A stretch of DNA of 64,000 bases from Carettochelys insculpta (Eukaryota > Chordata > Testudines > Carettochelyidae): NCBI RefSeq assembly GCF_033958435.1, contig NC_134137.1:256726501-256790500 (forward strand). The letters are read 5' to 3'. The notes beneath the pieces were generated by a model. It was not told the origin of the DNA. It was given only the letters and a program-made list of their open reading frames with translations, and did no database searches. Of this stretch, positions 35,851-48,286 are shown piece by piece. Position 1 is the stretch's first letter, and the number at the start of each line of letters is the position of its first letter. Both the position numbers and the translations under genes were made by a program.

Positions 35851-38710
35851 AAATCTTGCTACTCAGTGAACATATTGTGCAACTCTTCTTTCAATTGTGG
35901 AAGCCAGCATGACAAATGCTGTCAATTTTTTTCAGCTATTCAGCAGAAAAAAATGGCTGTCTTGCAAAAGCTATTTAGGCATCTGTGGGTCACATTCTCA
36001 GCTGGTATAAGAACAACTCCATTGCCAAAAGACCTATGCTAATCAACACAAGATGCACATGTGAAAGTGTTCTGGAAAAAAGTGAAAGATGAATCCTAGA
36101 GCAATTTACCATCATAGCAGATATTTTGATTCTCAAGTCAAGGCCATCTCTGAGTTGCAATTATGATGATATATTTTCTTACAGGTGCGCAAGTTAAAGA
36201 CAACTGTGTGTTTATTTGGAATGTGCAAACTTACTTTGGCTGATTTGGAACTCACTTGAACATAGTAGTTCAGAACCATGACTTGGATCGAAATATTGCT
36301 TGCCTTGTTCTAGGGACTTAAAATCAGGAAATAAGACAATAACAATAAGATTAAAAGTAAGAGCAGAATGAGAAACAAATTCAGACAGAATATAGGGGAA
36401 AAAGTGTGGAAAATGGGAAACAGATTCTAGCAGGAGAAAAGACCTACCTTTTTATAGAGAGGACACTTGATACAGTCTAAATTCTAGGTGAATTCTGGTA
36501 GAACTAAAACACAGAAGTTTCATATTCACTAGTAAAAATGCATTTAAACAAAAAAATTCAGGCATTTACTTGGAAAAAAATGGCTTAAATTGACAGATAA
36601 AAAGTAACCTGTAAAATTAATGTTGAGAATCTCTCAAAGACTACATCTGCACTTGTAACTGAGGATGTGATTTTCAGCTCACATTGATGTGCCTGCGCTA
36701 ACCTGAGCTATGCACCGTGGATAGTGCAGGCTGCCTAAGTACAATCCAACTGAGATTCCTTTGGTACTTACAGAGGCAGCTAGCATGGGACTGTTCTAAC
36801 CTATTGTTTTGCGTATGTTTTTAGCATTCCAGCTCAAAGTGTTGACTTCACCAAGAGTATAATAAAATATCAACCTCTACAAACATCACTAATAGAAAAT
36901 TTCAGACTCCCTGCAGGAATAAGAATAAGGTTAACTTCACAACAGTTTGTCTGACCGATGGGAAGAATTAAGTCAAATTCTGAAGTTGGCTCACATGTGA
37001 AAAATACTAATATTATTCAACATGCCCAGTAGACTTCAGATCATATTAAAAAATCCTGGCCCAATCTTTTGCCCTTGCATGAAGATATATTATGTAAAAT
37101 ACTTGGACTGGTCTTTTGCTCATCTGGACATGTCTATGAGGTTGAATGGCAATCTATATTTTCACGAAGCCACAAGAGCTAAGAAAGTTGGGTTCACAGA
37201 TTGACATAAATCTTGAGAATCCTTACTCACATTAGTATTGACACAGACCTACTCTGAACATGACTGAGTCCATAAAACACTGCTGTCTAGTAGCAATGGC
37301 GTGCATATCATTCTGTTAAAAAGAGCATACCTTCTGTACCAAAACAGTAGCGCTCAGTACTGGGAAAATGTCAACCCTTATAGCTTCAATAACATAACTT
37401 CCATTTGACAAACCTGTGAGATATAAGTGGTATGTGTTTAATCTTGCCATATATGATGTAATATGTGTATGGGCATATGTGCATGAAAATTTAAAACATC
37501 TTGCTATGATGCTCAAAAGTCATTTGGTAATTATATTCTTAGCACAGGAATGGACGAAATTAGTAGAGTATCTAGGTTGGTGTAAATGCTCCATAGGTTA
37601 CAGGAGCTGGTCAGCAGTAAACAAGCCATGCAAATGTCTCATTTTAAAGGTAGCAATGCAAATAGAGCAGTGCATTGTGAATGCCTGATGGAAGCAATTC
37701 CACCTTACTAAATGTGAAGCCTCTTCTGCAAAACATACAGCCTGGGCCTTACTCTTGTCAGCTGCCACCAGCAAGGTAAATATATATGACCTGATTTCCA
37801 AAAGCTCTAACATGGCAGCAGCTCCCACAGAGACCAAAAGAAGTTTTTGGGTTTCAAGTACTTTTGAAAGTCTGACCTCTTCCTTTAGATGCCTCATTGG
37901 AAAGTTTTTGACGCAGTTTCTAAATCTATAACTTACAACGTGATCTGCGGCCCCCTTTAGAACAAAGGTCTCTGGCCAAGATTAACAAAACAGGTGCCTA
38001 AATGTAGGTTCTTAAAATCCTTTAAAATGTTGATCCCCAAAAGTTCTGAGCCCCTGATAACTCCCAGTGTAACTGACAAGAGCTTCTAGGTTGCAGCTGG
38101 GGGTAGGGGAAACCCCTGGACTGCCGTCTGGATCCAAACCATAGCTTGCCTGGATCCCTCCACCAGGGCTCTCCTCCCTGGCAGGCAGCCTGCAGCAAGT
38201 GGGGAGTGTGTAGTACCAAGCCTTAGAGGCCGCAGTCAGGCAAGCCAAGGCCAGATCCAGCTCATGGGATCTGCATACTGTGGGGAGGAATCAGCAGCAG
38301 TGCTGGTGCCACCATCACTGCTCCCCCCGCAGCACCCAGCGGCCTGGAAAGGCTTTTTCCCGGCCTCTCACAGGCTCTGTCCCTCCCCCACTGTTCTGAT
38401 TGGCCAGAATTCCATTCTTGTTTCAATCCCAGACGCCCAGAAGAATTAATCAGGCCTGCGAAAAGCCTTGAACCTCAGTCCCTCCTTCTGCACTCCCTTG
38501 CCCCTGGTGCTGGAGTGTGAGGAGAGTGCAGTGTTTCAGTCAGGGGCTGCATCAGTGATGCTTCTCACTTGTGTGTGGCCCCAAACTGATTTTTCTGTGG
38601 GTCTGTAGCCTCCAACCCAGAAAAGGTTCCCTGTTGTAGGTACTCAGCACTTTTAGAAATCAGGCCACTTATTCTGGGATCTAACTTTAGATGCCGACTT
38701 TTTAAACATC
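35851..38710. other. No gene recognised; possible MITE scrap near 36645
   Basis: GACTACATCTGCACTTG near 36640 resembles an eroded MITE end. The segment at 38060-38460 is more GC-rich than its surroundings. No exon is supported. Confidence 0.3.
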
Positions 38711-38713
38711 TTA

Positions 38714-40079
38714 GGCTGCGTCTACATTATGAGATAAATTTGAGTTTAAGGCAGTTAGTTCGATATTGCCATGTGACTGTCCTCACTGTAAATACCATTA
38801 GCTCAATTTAGGGAGCACTAATCTCGAAATTACAAAATCACTGTTACCTGATAGGTCTGGCATTAACTTTAAATTCTGAAGTTCAATTGAAGGCAAGCAT
38901 GGAAGCGCCACATCTTAAAATTGAATTTATTATCCTCCAGCGGCGTCCTGTATGTAACCCACAATGCCCCTCACTGCTCTGCTCTGGCCGCTGCTCTCCA
39001 GTAACAGGAAGACCGTGAAGTTCCAAGCGGGAGCAGCCTTCAGCTGTGGGCTCATGTCAGTAAGAGAGGCTGAGAAATGTGTCTCTTTCTTTCTTTGCTA
39101 TTAGTGCTGTGAGCACATCTGCCCATTCAAATAGCCTCTGAAGGGAGTTTGTGTCTCTGTCTCTACAGTTATTTTTTCTGCACTGCCTCATGCCAGCTGC
39201 TGCACTGCCATACCAGGTGTTAACAAGGCTGCTGTGGGTGTCATGCTTGCATAAATGGCCAAGAAACTTCTTCTCAGTGGTTTACATTTGTGTGTGAATC
39301 CCCTTCCCCCCCCAGAAACATGAGCTGTTCCCCGCAGCCAATGAGATTTGAGGCTTCCCCATCATCTTATTATACTTACAGTGATAGTCTTTCTGTGTTG
39401 TTCTGTTTTGCTCCAAAACTACCTTACCAAAGGTTCTTCGTGGGACATCTTTTACAGAACATACATGATTTAAAGCGTTATCGTCCACTGTATTATTTTC
39501 TCTCATGTAAACATTTTGCCAGTGGGTCTAATTTCACAGCAATATAGTGAGGGGGGAAACCAATAATTCTTTTTTCGTAGACTTTTCTATCCTTTCTTAC
39601 TTTAAAATACAGTCTGGGTCCTGTATTATTTTCAGGGATCACATACAATGATGGGAGATGGGACACTCAGTGGAAGGCCAGATGAGAATACAGTTGCTGC
39701 ACCCATGTTGGCAATATAATGTGGGGGGGGGGCAAAAATTCTTTTTTCTTAGACTTTTCTATCCTCTTTCTTCTAACTTTGAGAGTCCCTGCACTATTTC
39801 CAGGGAGGAAATTAGGGGAATGAGGGGAATGCAATGTGGGGAGATGATGTCAAGACCAGTGAGCGTACCCAGAATGCTACAGGGATGAGGGAACTGTGTG
39901 ATAGCTTCCCACAATGCACGACTGCAATAGTCGATGTTAGACAATTTGAGTGTGGCAGCAATGACTTGACTTTGTGAGGAATGTGGGAAGTGAAGATGGG
40001 CAAATTCAAACTTATAAATTCCAGAATTACAAAATCAATATTGATAAATTTGAATTTATCTCGTAGTGTAGACATAGTC
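38714..40079 (+). mobile_element. Harbinger-type non-autonomous element, 1,366 bp
   Basis: The left end GGCTGCGTCTACATTATGAG and the right end CTCGTAGTGTAGACATAGTC are inverted copies. Pairing continues inward (ATAAATTTGAGTTTA against TGATAAATTTGAATTTAT). A perfect TTA duplication flanks it (38711-38713 and 40080-40082). Its ends are AT-rich, unlike the CG-rich ends of copies A-C, and no transposase or Myb frame is visible. Two similar stretches inside it (about 39560-39650 and 39740-39800, both with AGACTTTTCTATCC) indicate an internal duplication. Confidence 0.85.
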
Positions 40080-40082
40080 TTA

Positions 40083-41667
40083 GTCTACCAAAGACAACCT
40101 ATAGGGACCACAAATAGCGTAGAGTGAAAATGAGGTCCAACAAATACCTGTGTCCTCAAATAAGTATGACTATTGTAAGTCTGGTTTGTCTGACTGACTG
40201 ATAAAATCAGTCTTTGGTATTATTAATAGATCCCTTCGTTTTTTGTTAAATTGGTGTACAAATGAACACCAAACTTTGCAGTGGTGGTTCTGCGTGACAG
40301 TGACATCAGTAGACCACCACCCTATCTGCATGGATGAAAAGGCATATTTTACTATCATCTTTGTTCATTTCAATGATCTTAACATGACTAAAAGCCCTTT
40401 TAAACATTCATTACAGGTTAGAAAGCATTTGAAGCTTGTGTTAGTTGGTTGAGTTGTAGTCTAGTTTTCTGTCTAGTGCAAGAATGGACTTTCAGTCACA
40501 TTAAGAACATGAATTGTGCTAGCATGACAGAAACACACACACTTTTTGCCCACAAGATATAACACAAGAGCTACTTCTCTTGTGGCACCCAATATGACTG
40601 ACTAGCCTAACACAAGTGTATGCATTTACAGCTGAAACATACAGGCTATAATAATGCAGACAACGGATCAAATTATTCCTTGGTGCAAATCCACTTTATG
40701 AGAAGTAACAATAGGGGTAATTTGGCCATTAGGCTTCCGGTGCTCTGTTCTGGATGTGGCTATTACTGTACTCCTGGCACAAACCCAGAGCAGTCATCAG
40801 TACATGGACTACCAGTGCCATTTAGAATCCTAGCACAAAGAAAAACACTTTGCTAATATAACAATAAATGTTTAAAGCCCACTCCTATAACATTACTCAT
40901 ACAGAGCCAGCTTCATGAACAAATATAAAATTAGCAAGATGTTAGATTTTGCATGATGAAAAATAGACTTCCATAACAGCTATGATAAACATTGCTATTT
41001 TACTTCATATAATTGCCTTTAGCAACTGGGGTTTGTGGGTTTTTTTGTATTTTTTGTGGGGGGTTTTTGCATGTACTTATTAAAATATTCATTTTTTTAA
41101 GAGAAGGTGAATTTAAAAGTGTCACAGAGAGATAAGGCAAAAGGTAGGAACTATAAGTTTGGATTAATGTACACTATAAAATACTGAAAGAAATTTAGCC
41201 TGTGTGTAAATTGGGTTTCTGAGACTCACTGAATCTGAACTCTGGCTTTCCTGCTATGATATTCAAACTTGACTGGCAGAGGGAGCAATCATAAGATTCC
41301 AAGATTTGTCTCCGCTTGTTCAGCTTCCCTTTGCAGTCTGATCCTGCTATTTCTTTGTGTGTATTCTTCTTTCTCTTCTAAACATACTTTTGGGAAAAAA
41401 TTAGGTTGAGGCAGCAGTGGATTTGTAGAAAATATCTTAAAACGCTAAATAAAATATGAACAACTGGTTAGTGTCCCTATCAATATATAAAGACCTGGGA
41501 AGAGTTTCAGGTTACCAAATATTGTCACCAGAGAAAAATCATTTGGAATGCAGAGGTGGGAAACAAAGCCTCCTCCCTTCCGCTTATACATATATGTACA
41601 ATGCAACACAATCTGGATCAATGTTAAGTCCCAGTGCATGCTGGCTCCCAAATGCAAAAGGAAAGAC
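40083..41667. other. No gene recognised
   Basis: AT-rich sequence with no supported feature. Confidence 0.3.
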
Positions 41668-41670
41668 TTA

Positions 41671-42096
41671 GGCCATGGCTACACAAGCCCCCGTCTTTGG
41701 AAAGGAGTGTGCTAATGAACCACTTCAGCAGATGCTAATGAGGGGCTACCATGAATATGCAGCACCTCATTAGCATAATGGTGGCCGCACGTGTTTCAAA
41801 AGTGCTGCTTTGGAAACGCACACTGCCCATGTAGCCAGCGGCCTTTCGAAAGGACTCCTGGGCTTCAAAACCCCTTCTTCCCAAAAAGAAGGGGCTTTTA
41901 AGGTCTGGGGGGTCCTTTCAAAAGGCCCCCCTCTACACAGACAGCGTGTGTTTCGAAGGTGGCACTTTTGAAAAGCGTGCAGCCACCATTATGCTAATGA
42001 GGTACTGTATATTCATGGCAACCCCTCATTAGCATCTTCCGAAGGGGCTCATTAGCATGCCCCTTTTGAAAGGTGCGTGTTAGTGTTGCCATGGCT
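41671..42096 (+). mobile_element. MITE, about 426 bp, TTA target duplication
   Basis: GGCCATGGCTACACA at the left and TTGCCATGGCT at the right are inverted ends, flanked by TTA (41668-41670 and 42097-42099). Long inner arms also pair: the ATGCTAATGAGGGGCTACCAT stretch near 41733 has an inverted partner near 42018, and CCTCATTAGCATAATGGTGG pairs with CCACCATTATGCTAATGAGG. It is therefore a largely palindromic foldback element. Confidence 0.85.
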
Positions 42097-42111
42097 TTAG
42101 AGAAAGTAACA

Positions 42112-42308
42112 GGCTATGTCTACACTAGAAGCATATGTTGACAGAAGTTACTTTCCACAGATTTTTGGTACACATAACCAGGGCTGCCTAGCAAGTGGAA
42201 GCCCTCTCTGTCGACAAAAATGGCTACACTACGCGTCGGTCAACAGTGTTCTGTCTCGTCAACAAAAGACCCCTCCTGTCGACAAAACTCTCTAGTGTAG
42301 ACACAGCC
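42112..42308 (+). mobile_element. MITE, 197 bp, GTCGACAAAA type
   Basis: The ends GGCTATGTCTACACTAGA and TCTAGTGTAGACACAGCC are inverted copies. The inside has repeated GTCGACAAAA/TTGACAGAAG words on both strands. The flanks are ACA and CCA, a near-match 3-bp duplication. It sits only 13 bases after the 41671 MITE duplication. Confidence 0.75.
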
Positions 42309-42975
42309 CCAGTGTTCATCAACCTCCTGCCAAAGATACAACAAATTAGCATGTAAAGCCTTGTCTCTAAGGAATGGCAGGTAACAGCCTTAGACATGTT
42401 GAACCTCTCTAGTCCAGCACCCTCAGAACCTAATCAATACTAAACCAGAGAATTTGCCAGACCATTGGAGGTCAGTATTGTCTAGCAGCATTACTAGGCT
42501 CTCAGAATGGGTAAATTAGAGCTAAATAACATCATAGAACACTGAGAGCCGAGACTGGTGGCTGTAAACAAACTTTATGGGACCATGGGAAATTTGGTCA
42601 CACCCATGATAAGTGGACATCCAGCTAACTAAAATCATGCCAGACCATGGATGTTGCCAAACTAGAGAAGTTTAATGTATAGAAAACTTTTGCTGCCAGC
42701 CTTTTCTTTTCAGGCCTTGATGTTAGAAGCATGGTTTTTGCCTGGAGATAACCAATGAGCATGAGCTATATGGAGTTAAAAGCCCAGCAAAGATAAAGTA
42801 CTTTAATTTTACCATAAAGTAAGCCTGGTAAGGGCATAATGCTGACCCCACCTTGTTTTCACAGTGTTTTTATCTCACCATTGCTCATGCCCATTAGCTA
42901 CCCTGAGATGAAGATTATACCTCTTCTCAGCTGGGAAGAGAAGGTTTAAGTCACTATTGCTTACATGGCCTTGGC

Positions 42976-43718
42976 ACAGGGGATTGGCAACCTGCAGCTC
43001 TGGAGTCACATGCGGCTGTTTAAGGAGTCAGTTGCAGCTCTGGATGCTGCTGCTGCTGAAATAAAGGAACTCAATTTAATTGGTTTAACAGCTGGAAGAA
43101 GGGATCCAGCCATTAAACCAATTAAATTTAATTCCATTATTTTAGCAGTGGCAGGGCAGGGAACTGCCTGCACTGCAGGTGGAGGAAGTGCTAAGCCCGC
43201 AGGAGAGCTGAGGGGAGGGGCAGCCAAGTCTGCCCCTGGCTGGAGCTGCGTAGCCCTACTGAGAATGGAGCAAGGGCCACAGAGGAGCAGCAGCAGCTCA
43301 CACAGCTGGAGGAGCTTGTCAGCTGAGGTGGGTTAATCCTGTGAGGAGGGGTGGGGCTGAGAGGGGTTAAAACTGTGGATAGGAGGGAGGGATTGCAGGA
43401 TGGAGGATTAATCTTGGGGATAGTGGGGCAGATTTGGAGGCAGAGGTGGGTAAAGCCTGGAGATGGGAGCAGGTTTGGAACCCAAGGTAGGTAGAGACTG
43501 GGAATGGGGGAAGGCATGGAGGGTTGAGGCAAACATTGCTCCTCCCTGCTTAAGGGCTTATCCCCAGGTGCAGCATTCTCCTTGTCCTCATTTGCTCTCC
43601 AATCCTGGGATGAAAGTAATTTAAACGTTCCAACTGGTACAACTCATTGTGTATGTGCTGTTCTTACAAGAGCAGTTACAAAAAGTACGGTTTGACTGTC
43701 TTGCTATTTTGGTTGCAG
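42976..43718 (+). mobile_element. hAT-type MITE, about 740 bp
   Basis: The left end CAGGGGATTGGCAACCTGC and the right end GGTTGCAGACCCCTG are the same hAT-like inverted pair as at 8488. The 8-base flanks CCTTGGCA and CTTTAGTA agree at five positions, and every mismatch is a transition, as expected for an old duplication. Inside, an inverted pair (ATTTAATTGGTTTAACAGCTGG with its partner ending AATTAAATTTAATTCC) surrounds a GC-rich filler. Confidence 0.65.
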
Positions 43719-44194
43719 ACCCCTGCTTTAGTAGAACATAATATGAAATGATTTCATAGGAAAAAATCCTGTAGCTTTAAGGGTAAAAATAAGGGACATG
43801 GTGAGCCTACTAAAATTAAAGGAAGTTTGGCCATTAATTTCAATGAGGTCAGGATTTCACCCCATAAATGTTGTTATCAACAACAACTTTTTAAATTTCA
43901 CTGGGTGTTGGGAGGTTTCAGCACTCAGAATTTTGCAGGATGAAGCTTTTTTGCAGGACGTAAAAATCTTTTGAAATAAAACAAATTGAATGAGAGTATA
44001 TAAAACCTAAGGAATTTGGGAGCACATTTGAAATCTTTTGTGTTTTCAAAAGCCTAAACATTGTAACAATGCCTGTAAATTACAAATGTGCAAATACTCC
44101 GTGTGCTGGAGATTGTTCTGTGTCAGTCTTTGGTACCTAAGTGCCACCCCGCAGTCACCCTGGCATCAGAGAACCCCACAATCTTTAATGTATT

Positions 44195-44335
44195 TCTCCT
44201 CAGCAAGATGTCTCAGTGTACTACCCCTACTTTACAGATGAAGAACAGAGGTGCAGAAAGATAAATGACTGCTACAAGGTCACACAGCACTTCTGTGGTG
44301 GAACAGGGAATTGGAGCCCTGGTCTATGGCCTAAA
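44195..44335 (+). repeat. MIR-like SINE tail
   Basis: CTTTACAGATGAAGAACAGA, then AAATGACTGCTACAAGGTCA and CACAGCACTTCTGTGGTGGA match the usual MIR 3' half. Confidence 0.6.
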
Positions 44336-45232
44336 CTGATATAGAAGCTCTGCTTAAATTCTTAGCTTTTCTACTCTCCCCCCAGTCACTCCTGAACATA
44401 ATACAATAGGCTGTTACCTCTGAATGATGGACCTCACTTAAGGACATGAGATCTACTTACCTATCTAGCTCAGGTGCATGTGCATAATCTACCAATAAAT
44501 TCAATCCTACCCTTTTAAGCACTAAGTAAAGCAAAGTTTAAAGGGTGAAATGGGATGCAGGAAAAGCCTTCTCAATTTGCAAAGCTAAATGAACACTTTT
44601 GAGGAAACAATATTGTGGAGTAAGGTATTGCTGAGATACCTTTGAATGGTCTGGGAATCAAGAATCTCTTTGATGCCCTAGCTCTGCCTGATTTACAACC
44701 TAATAACTCTGTTTCCAAAAATAAAGCAAAGTTGTTATTTAATGGCTGAAATACACCCACTTTCTCCAAATACCAGTAATAATTTAAATTCATGTCTTTT
44801 TGCATTATGCACATGGCCCAATTTAATATAACAGTATTTCCAGCATTTGCTATTTCTGAGGCATGTGTCTTCATGGTATATCCTATTTTACGACAAATGC
44901 TAGAAATAACTACCTGGCATTCCACTGCTGTGAACTGGCAATTAAAAATAGGTCTTACAATAAGCATGAGAGAACCTAAGAGTTTCCCTGACAAGTTTTA
45001 TGACAGATTAGACTAACAGAGCACCTAATTTTCCTATTTCCCTTTTCCTTCTAACATGCTCTCTCTTTGCCTAATAGGAGATGTGCTGCTCCAAGTTGAA
45101 GTGACTTCCATGTTTACAAACAATGCAAAAACCCCACAGGTTTAATACTGTTAGTTCTGTTTGCTTACATCCTTCAATAGCTTTAAAGATAAATAGCAAA
45201 ATTCCCATAATGCTGAAAACCCCAGATATCCT

Positions 45233-45972
45233 ATGATCTCAGATACTGGTGCCCTTACAGCGGGATTATCCTGCTACATTGACTCTGTTCTCAAATCCTA
45301 TGCTGTCAGCACTCCTATCTATCTCCAAGATACCACTGATTTCCTGAGGAAACTACAGAACATCAGTAATCTTCCTGAAAACACCATCCTCAGCACCACG
45401 GATGGAGAAGCTTTTTACACCAGTATTCCACATGAGGATGGACTACAAGCTATTGGGAACATCTTCCCCAATGATTCCATGGCATATCTGGTGGCTGAGC
45501 TATGTGATTTTTCCCTCACCCATGACTATTTCCAGTCTGGGGACAATTTATACCTTAAAGTCAACAGCACTGGTATGCACTCCCACATGGCCCACAATAT
45601 GCAAACTCTTCTATGGCTGATCCAGGAAAATGTTTCCTTAGCTCCTCTCTCTCACTACTCCTCCTCTGCTTATACTACATTGATGACATCACCAAATGGA
45701 CCTATGGTAAGGAGACCATTGAAGAATTCCACAGGGATTTCAACAATTTCTACCCCACTGTTAACCTCAGCCTGGGCCATTCCACACAAAAGATACATTT
45801 CCTGGACCCTACCATACAAATCAATGATAGTCACTTAACCACCACTGTATATTGGAAAACCACTGACCACTAAAATTCTTACATATATGATTCCAACTTC
45901 TACCCAAGACACATCACACCATCCATTGTTTACAGCCAAACCCTAAGATTCAACTGTGTCTGCTCCAATCCC
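45233..45972 (+). pseudogene. PLE reverse-transcriptase domain fragment
   Basis: The 201-codon frame contains DTTDFLRKLQNISNLPENT, then a TDGEAFYTSIPHEDGLQA block (RT motif A region, with Asp) and ELCDFSLTHDYFQSGDNLYL. After a frame change, a second frame at 45613-45873 carries LYYIDDITKWTYGKETIEEF (the YxDD catalytic block) and SLGHSTQKIHFLDPTIQIND. The order and spacing match the RT of Penelope-like elements. At least one frameshift and later stops make it non-functional. The PLE frame runs on into the MITE at 45978. Confidence 0.8.
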
Positions 45973-45977
45973 ACCAG

Positions 45978-46285
45978 GGCCATGTCTACACGTGTCCCAA
46001 ACTTCGAAGTGGCCACGCAAATGGCCATTTCGAAGTTTACTAATGAAGCGCTGAAATGCATATTCGGCGCTTCATTAGCATGCGGGCGGCCGCGGCACTT
46101 CGAAATTGACACGCCTCACTGCCGCGCGTCTCGTCCAGACGGGGCTCCTTTTCGAAAGGACCCCGCCTACTTTGAAGTCCCCTTATTCCCATCAGCTGAA
46201 TATGCATTTCCGCGCTTCATTAGTAAACTTCGAAATGGCCATTTGCGTGGCCACTTCGAAGTTTGGGACGCATGTAGACGTAGCC
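45978..46285 (+). mobile_element. MITE, 308 bp, CAG target duplication, inside the PLE
   Basis: The ends GGCCATGTCTACACGTG and CATGTAGACGTAGCC are inverted copies flanked by CAG (45975-45977 and 46286-46288). Long inner arms pair (AACTTCGAAGTGGCCACGCAA with TTGCGTGGCCACTTCGAAG). It is the shorter relative of the foldback MITE at 63505. It splits the PLE reading frame, so it inserted after the PLE. Confidence 0.9.
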
Positions 46286-46589
46286 CAGGAGAGACAAAAA
46301 CCTACTAGATCTTTATCAAGTATTTGAAAACCTAATTTCCCACCTTGGGAAGTAAAGCTACAGTTTGACAGAGCCAGACAAGTACCCAGAAGTTGCCTAT
46401 TTCATAATAGGCCCAACAAGGAAAATAACAAAACACCATCACATATGGCTCAAAGCCTAAACCCCTCCAGTGCATCGTTGACAAATTACAGCTTATACTG
46501 GAAGATGATCCCTCACTTTCACAGGCCTTGGGTAACAGGTCAGTCACCTCCTACAGACAGCTTCCCAACCTCAAGACAAAAAGAAGTTA

Positions 46590-46920
46590 CTCACTTTGTG
46601 CAGTAACAATGGTTCTTCGAGATGTGTCCCTCTGTGGGTGCTCCACTCTGGGTGTCAGTGCATCCTCATGCTGATGCTCAGAGATTCTATAGCTATGGTT
46701 TCCCACACCACGCATGCACAGTAGTGCCGCCTTGTGCTATCAGGCACACAAACCCCTTTGTTCCTTGTCTACCGTAGTAGAACAGGATGCTCCAAAGCAG
46801 GTGGGAGGGAAGTGGAGCACCCACAGTGGACACACATCTTGAAGAACCATCATTACTGCACAAGGTGAGTATCTTCTTCTTCTTCTTTAGGTAGTGTTCC
46901 CCTGGGTACTCCACTCTGGG
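46590..46920 (-). repeat. DIRS-like terminal region with internal inverted repeats
   Basis: TGTGCAGTAACAATGGTTCT (about 46609-46628) and AGAACCATCATTACTGCACA (46843-46862) are inverted copies. They enclose GTGGGTGCTCCACT and its inverse GTGGAGCACCCACAG. A further GGGTACTCCACTCTGGGTG follows. This multi-arm palindromic layout fits the terminal and complementary regions used in DIRS replication. Confidence 0.6.
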
Positions 46921-46923
46921 TGA

Positions 46924-47424
46924 CTATATAGCAGTAGTCACAATTTGTGGGTGGGTCTGGAGCCCTGCAACAATTATAGTCAACAGGACTGCTTGATGTA
47001 CTTGAATGGAGAAAGCAATGGAAGATGAACGTGAATAGTGCTGTGCAAATGTGTTGCTGGAAGAGCAAGTAACTGCCTGGCATATGTCTGTAAGGGGTAT
47101 GTTCTTGAGAAAGGTGGTGGTAAAAGATACAGCCTTGGTAGAATGGGTGGTGACAGCACCCAGAAGCTCTTTTTGGTGAAACGTGTAGCATGTGTGAATA
47201 CAGGTAGAGATCCACTTGGACGGCTGTTGAGATGAAATGGGCAGGCCCTTGGGTTTCTCTGAAAAGGATAGGAAGAGCCTAGGAGACATGAACCAAGGCT
47301 TTGTGAGATCAGCATAAAAGGTCAATGCCTGACAAACATTAAGAGTGTGCCATACCTCATGAACAGGGTCAGAGTGTGGCTTTGGGAAGAACACAGGTAA
47401 GTGGATAGGTTCGTAGATGTGCAA
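46924..47424 (-). pseudogene. DIRS-like tyrosine recombinase (C-terminal part)
   Basis: The 166-codon frame reads WHTLNVCQALTFYADLTKPW, then SKWISTCIHTCY, then THSTKAVS, then DICQAVTCSSSNTFAQHYSR. This is the layout of the DIRS tyrosine recombinase: a helical segment, a His-x-x-Arg motif (here HSTK, so the Arg is replaced by Lys) and a tyrosine in the FAQHY context near the C-terminus. The enzyme would integrate the circular DNA intermediate. Loss of the Arg and frame breaks upstream suggest it is dead. The MITE at 47605 cuts the frame off from the RNase H part. Confidence 0.7.
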
Positions 47425-47604
47425 TGGAGAGGGAACCTTAGAGAGAAACTTAGGATGAGGGCAAAGGGTGACTCTTATCCTTGGTAAATACTGTATAAGT
47501 ACGTTCAGCTATAAGAGCAGCAAGTTCCCCAGCCCTCTTGGCTGATATGTTGGTGACTAACACAAGATCTTCATGGATAGATGGAGTCAGGAACATGTTA
47601 TCAG

Positions 47605-48286
47605 AGCCGCGTCTACACGTGCACACTACTTCGAAGTAGCGGGGCCAACTTCGAAATAGCGCCCGTCACGGCTACATGTGTTGGGCGCTATTTCGAAGTT
47701 AACTTCGATGTTAGGCGGCGAGACGTCAAAGTCGCTAACCCTGTGAGGGGATGGGAATAGCGCCCTACTTCGACGTTCAACGTCGAAGTAGGGAACGTGT
47801 AGATGATCCGTGTCCCACAACATCGAAATAGCGGGGTCCTCCATGGCGGCCATCAGCTGAGGGGTTGAGAGATGCTCTCTCTCCAGCCCCTGCGGGGCTC
47901 TATGGTCACCGTGTGCAGCAGCCCTTAGCCCAGGACTTCTGGCTGCTGCTGCGGCAGCTGGGGATCCATGCTGCATGCACAGGGTCTGCAACTAGTTGTC
48001 AGCTCTGTGTATCTTGTGCTGTTTAGTGCAAGTGTGTCTGGGAGGGGCCCTTTAAGGGAGCGGCTTGCTGTTGAGTCCGCCCTGTGACCCTGTCTGCAGC
48101 TGTTCCTGGCACCCTTATTTCGATGTGTGCTACTTTGGCATGTAGATGTTCCCTCGCAGCACCTATTTTGATGTGGTGCTGCCCAACGTCGACGTTCAAC
48201 GTCGACGTTGCCAGCCCTGGAGGACGTGTAGACGCTATTCATCGAAGTAAGCTATTTCGATGTAGCGTACACGTGTAGACGTAGCC
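47605..48286 (-). mobile_element. Harbinger MITE, 682 bp, inside the DIRS-like element
   Basis: The ends AGCCGCGTCTACACGTGCAC and GTACACGTGTAGACGTAGCC are inverted copies, flanked by CAG (47602-47604 and 48287-48289). The two end regions match those of copies A-C in minus orientation. The middle has TTGTGCTGTTTAGTGCAAG-type text shared with the MITE at 4353, plus a CTGGCTGCTGCTGCGGCAG stretch. There is no gene. The minus-strand frames of 105 and 121 codons here are artefacts of the end repeats. Confidence 0.92.

Larger units (their letters stand above)
45205..46572 (+). mobile_element. Penelope-like element (PLE), left part, interrupted
   Basis: Reverse-transcriptase text typical of Penelope-like elements runs on the plus strand to LILEDDPSLSQALGNRS and SYRQLPNLKT at about 46572. 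There it stops abruptly at a DIRS-like element. The PLE resumes at about 56113. A 308-bp MITE (45978-46285) also interrupts this half. The 5' end is truncated. Confidence 0.8.
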
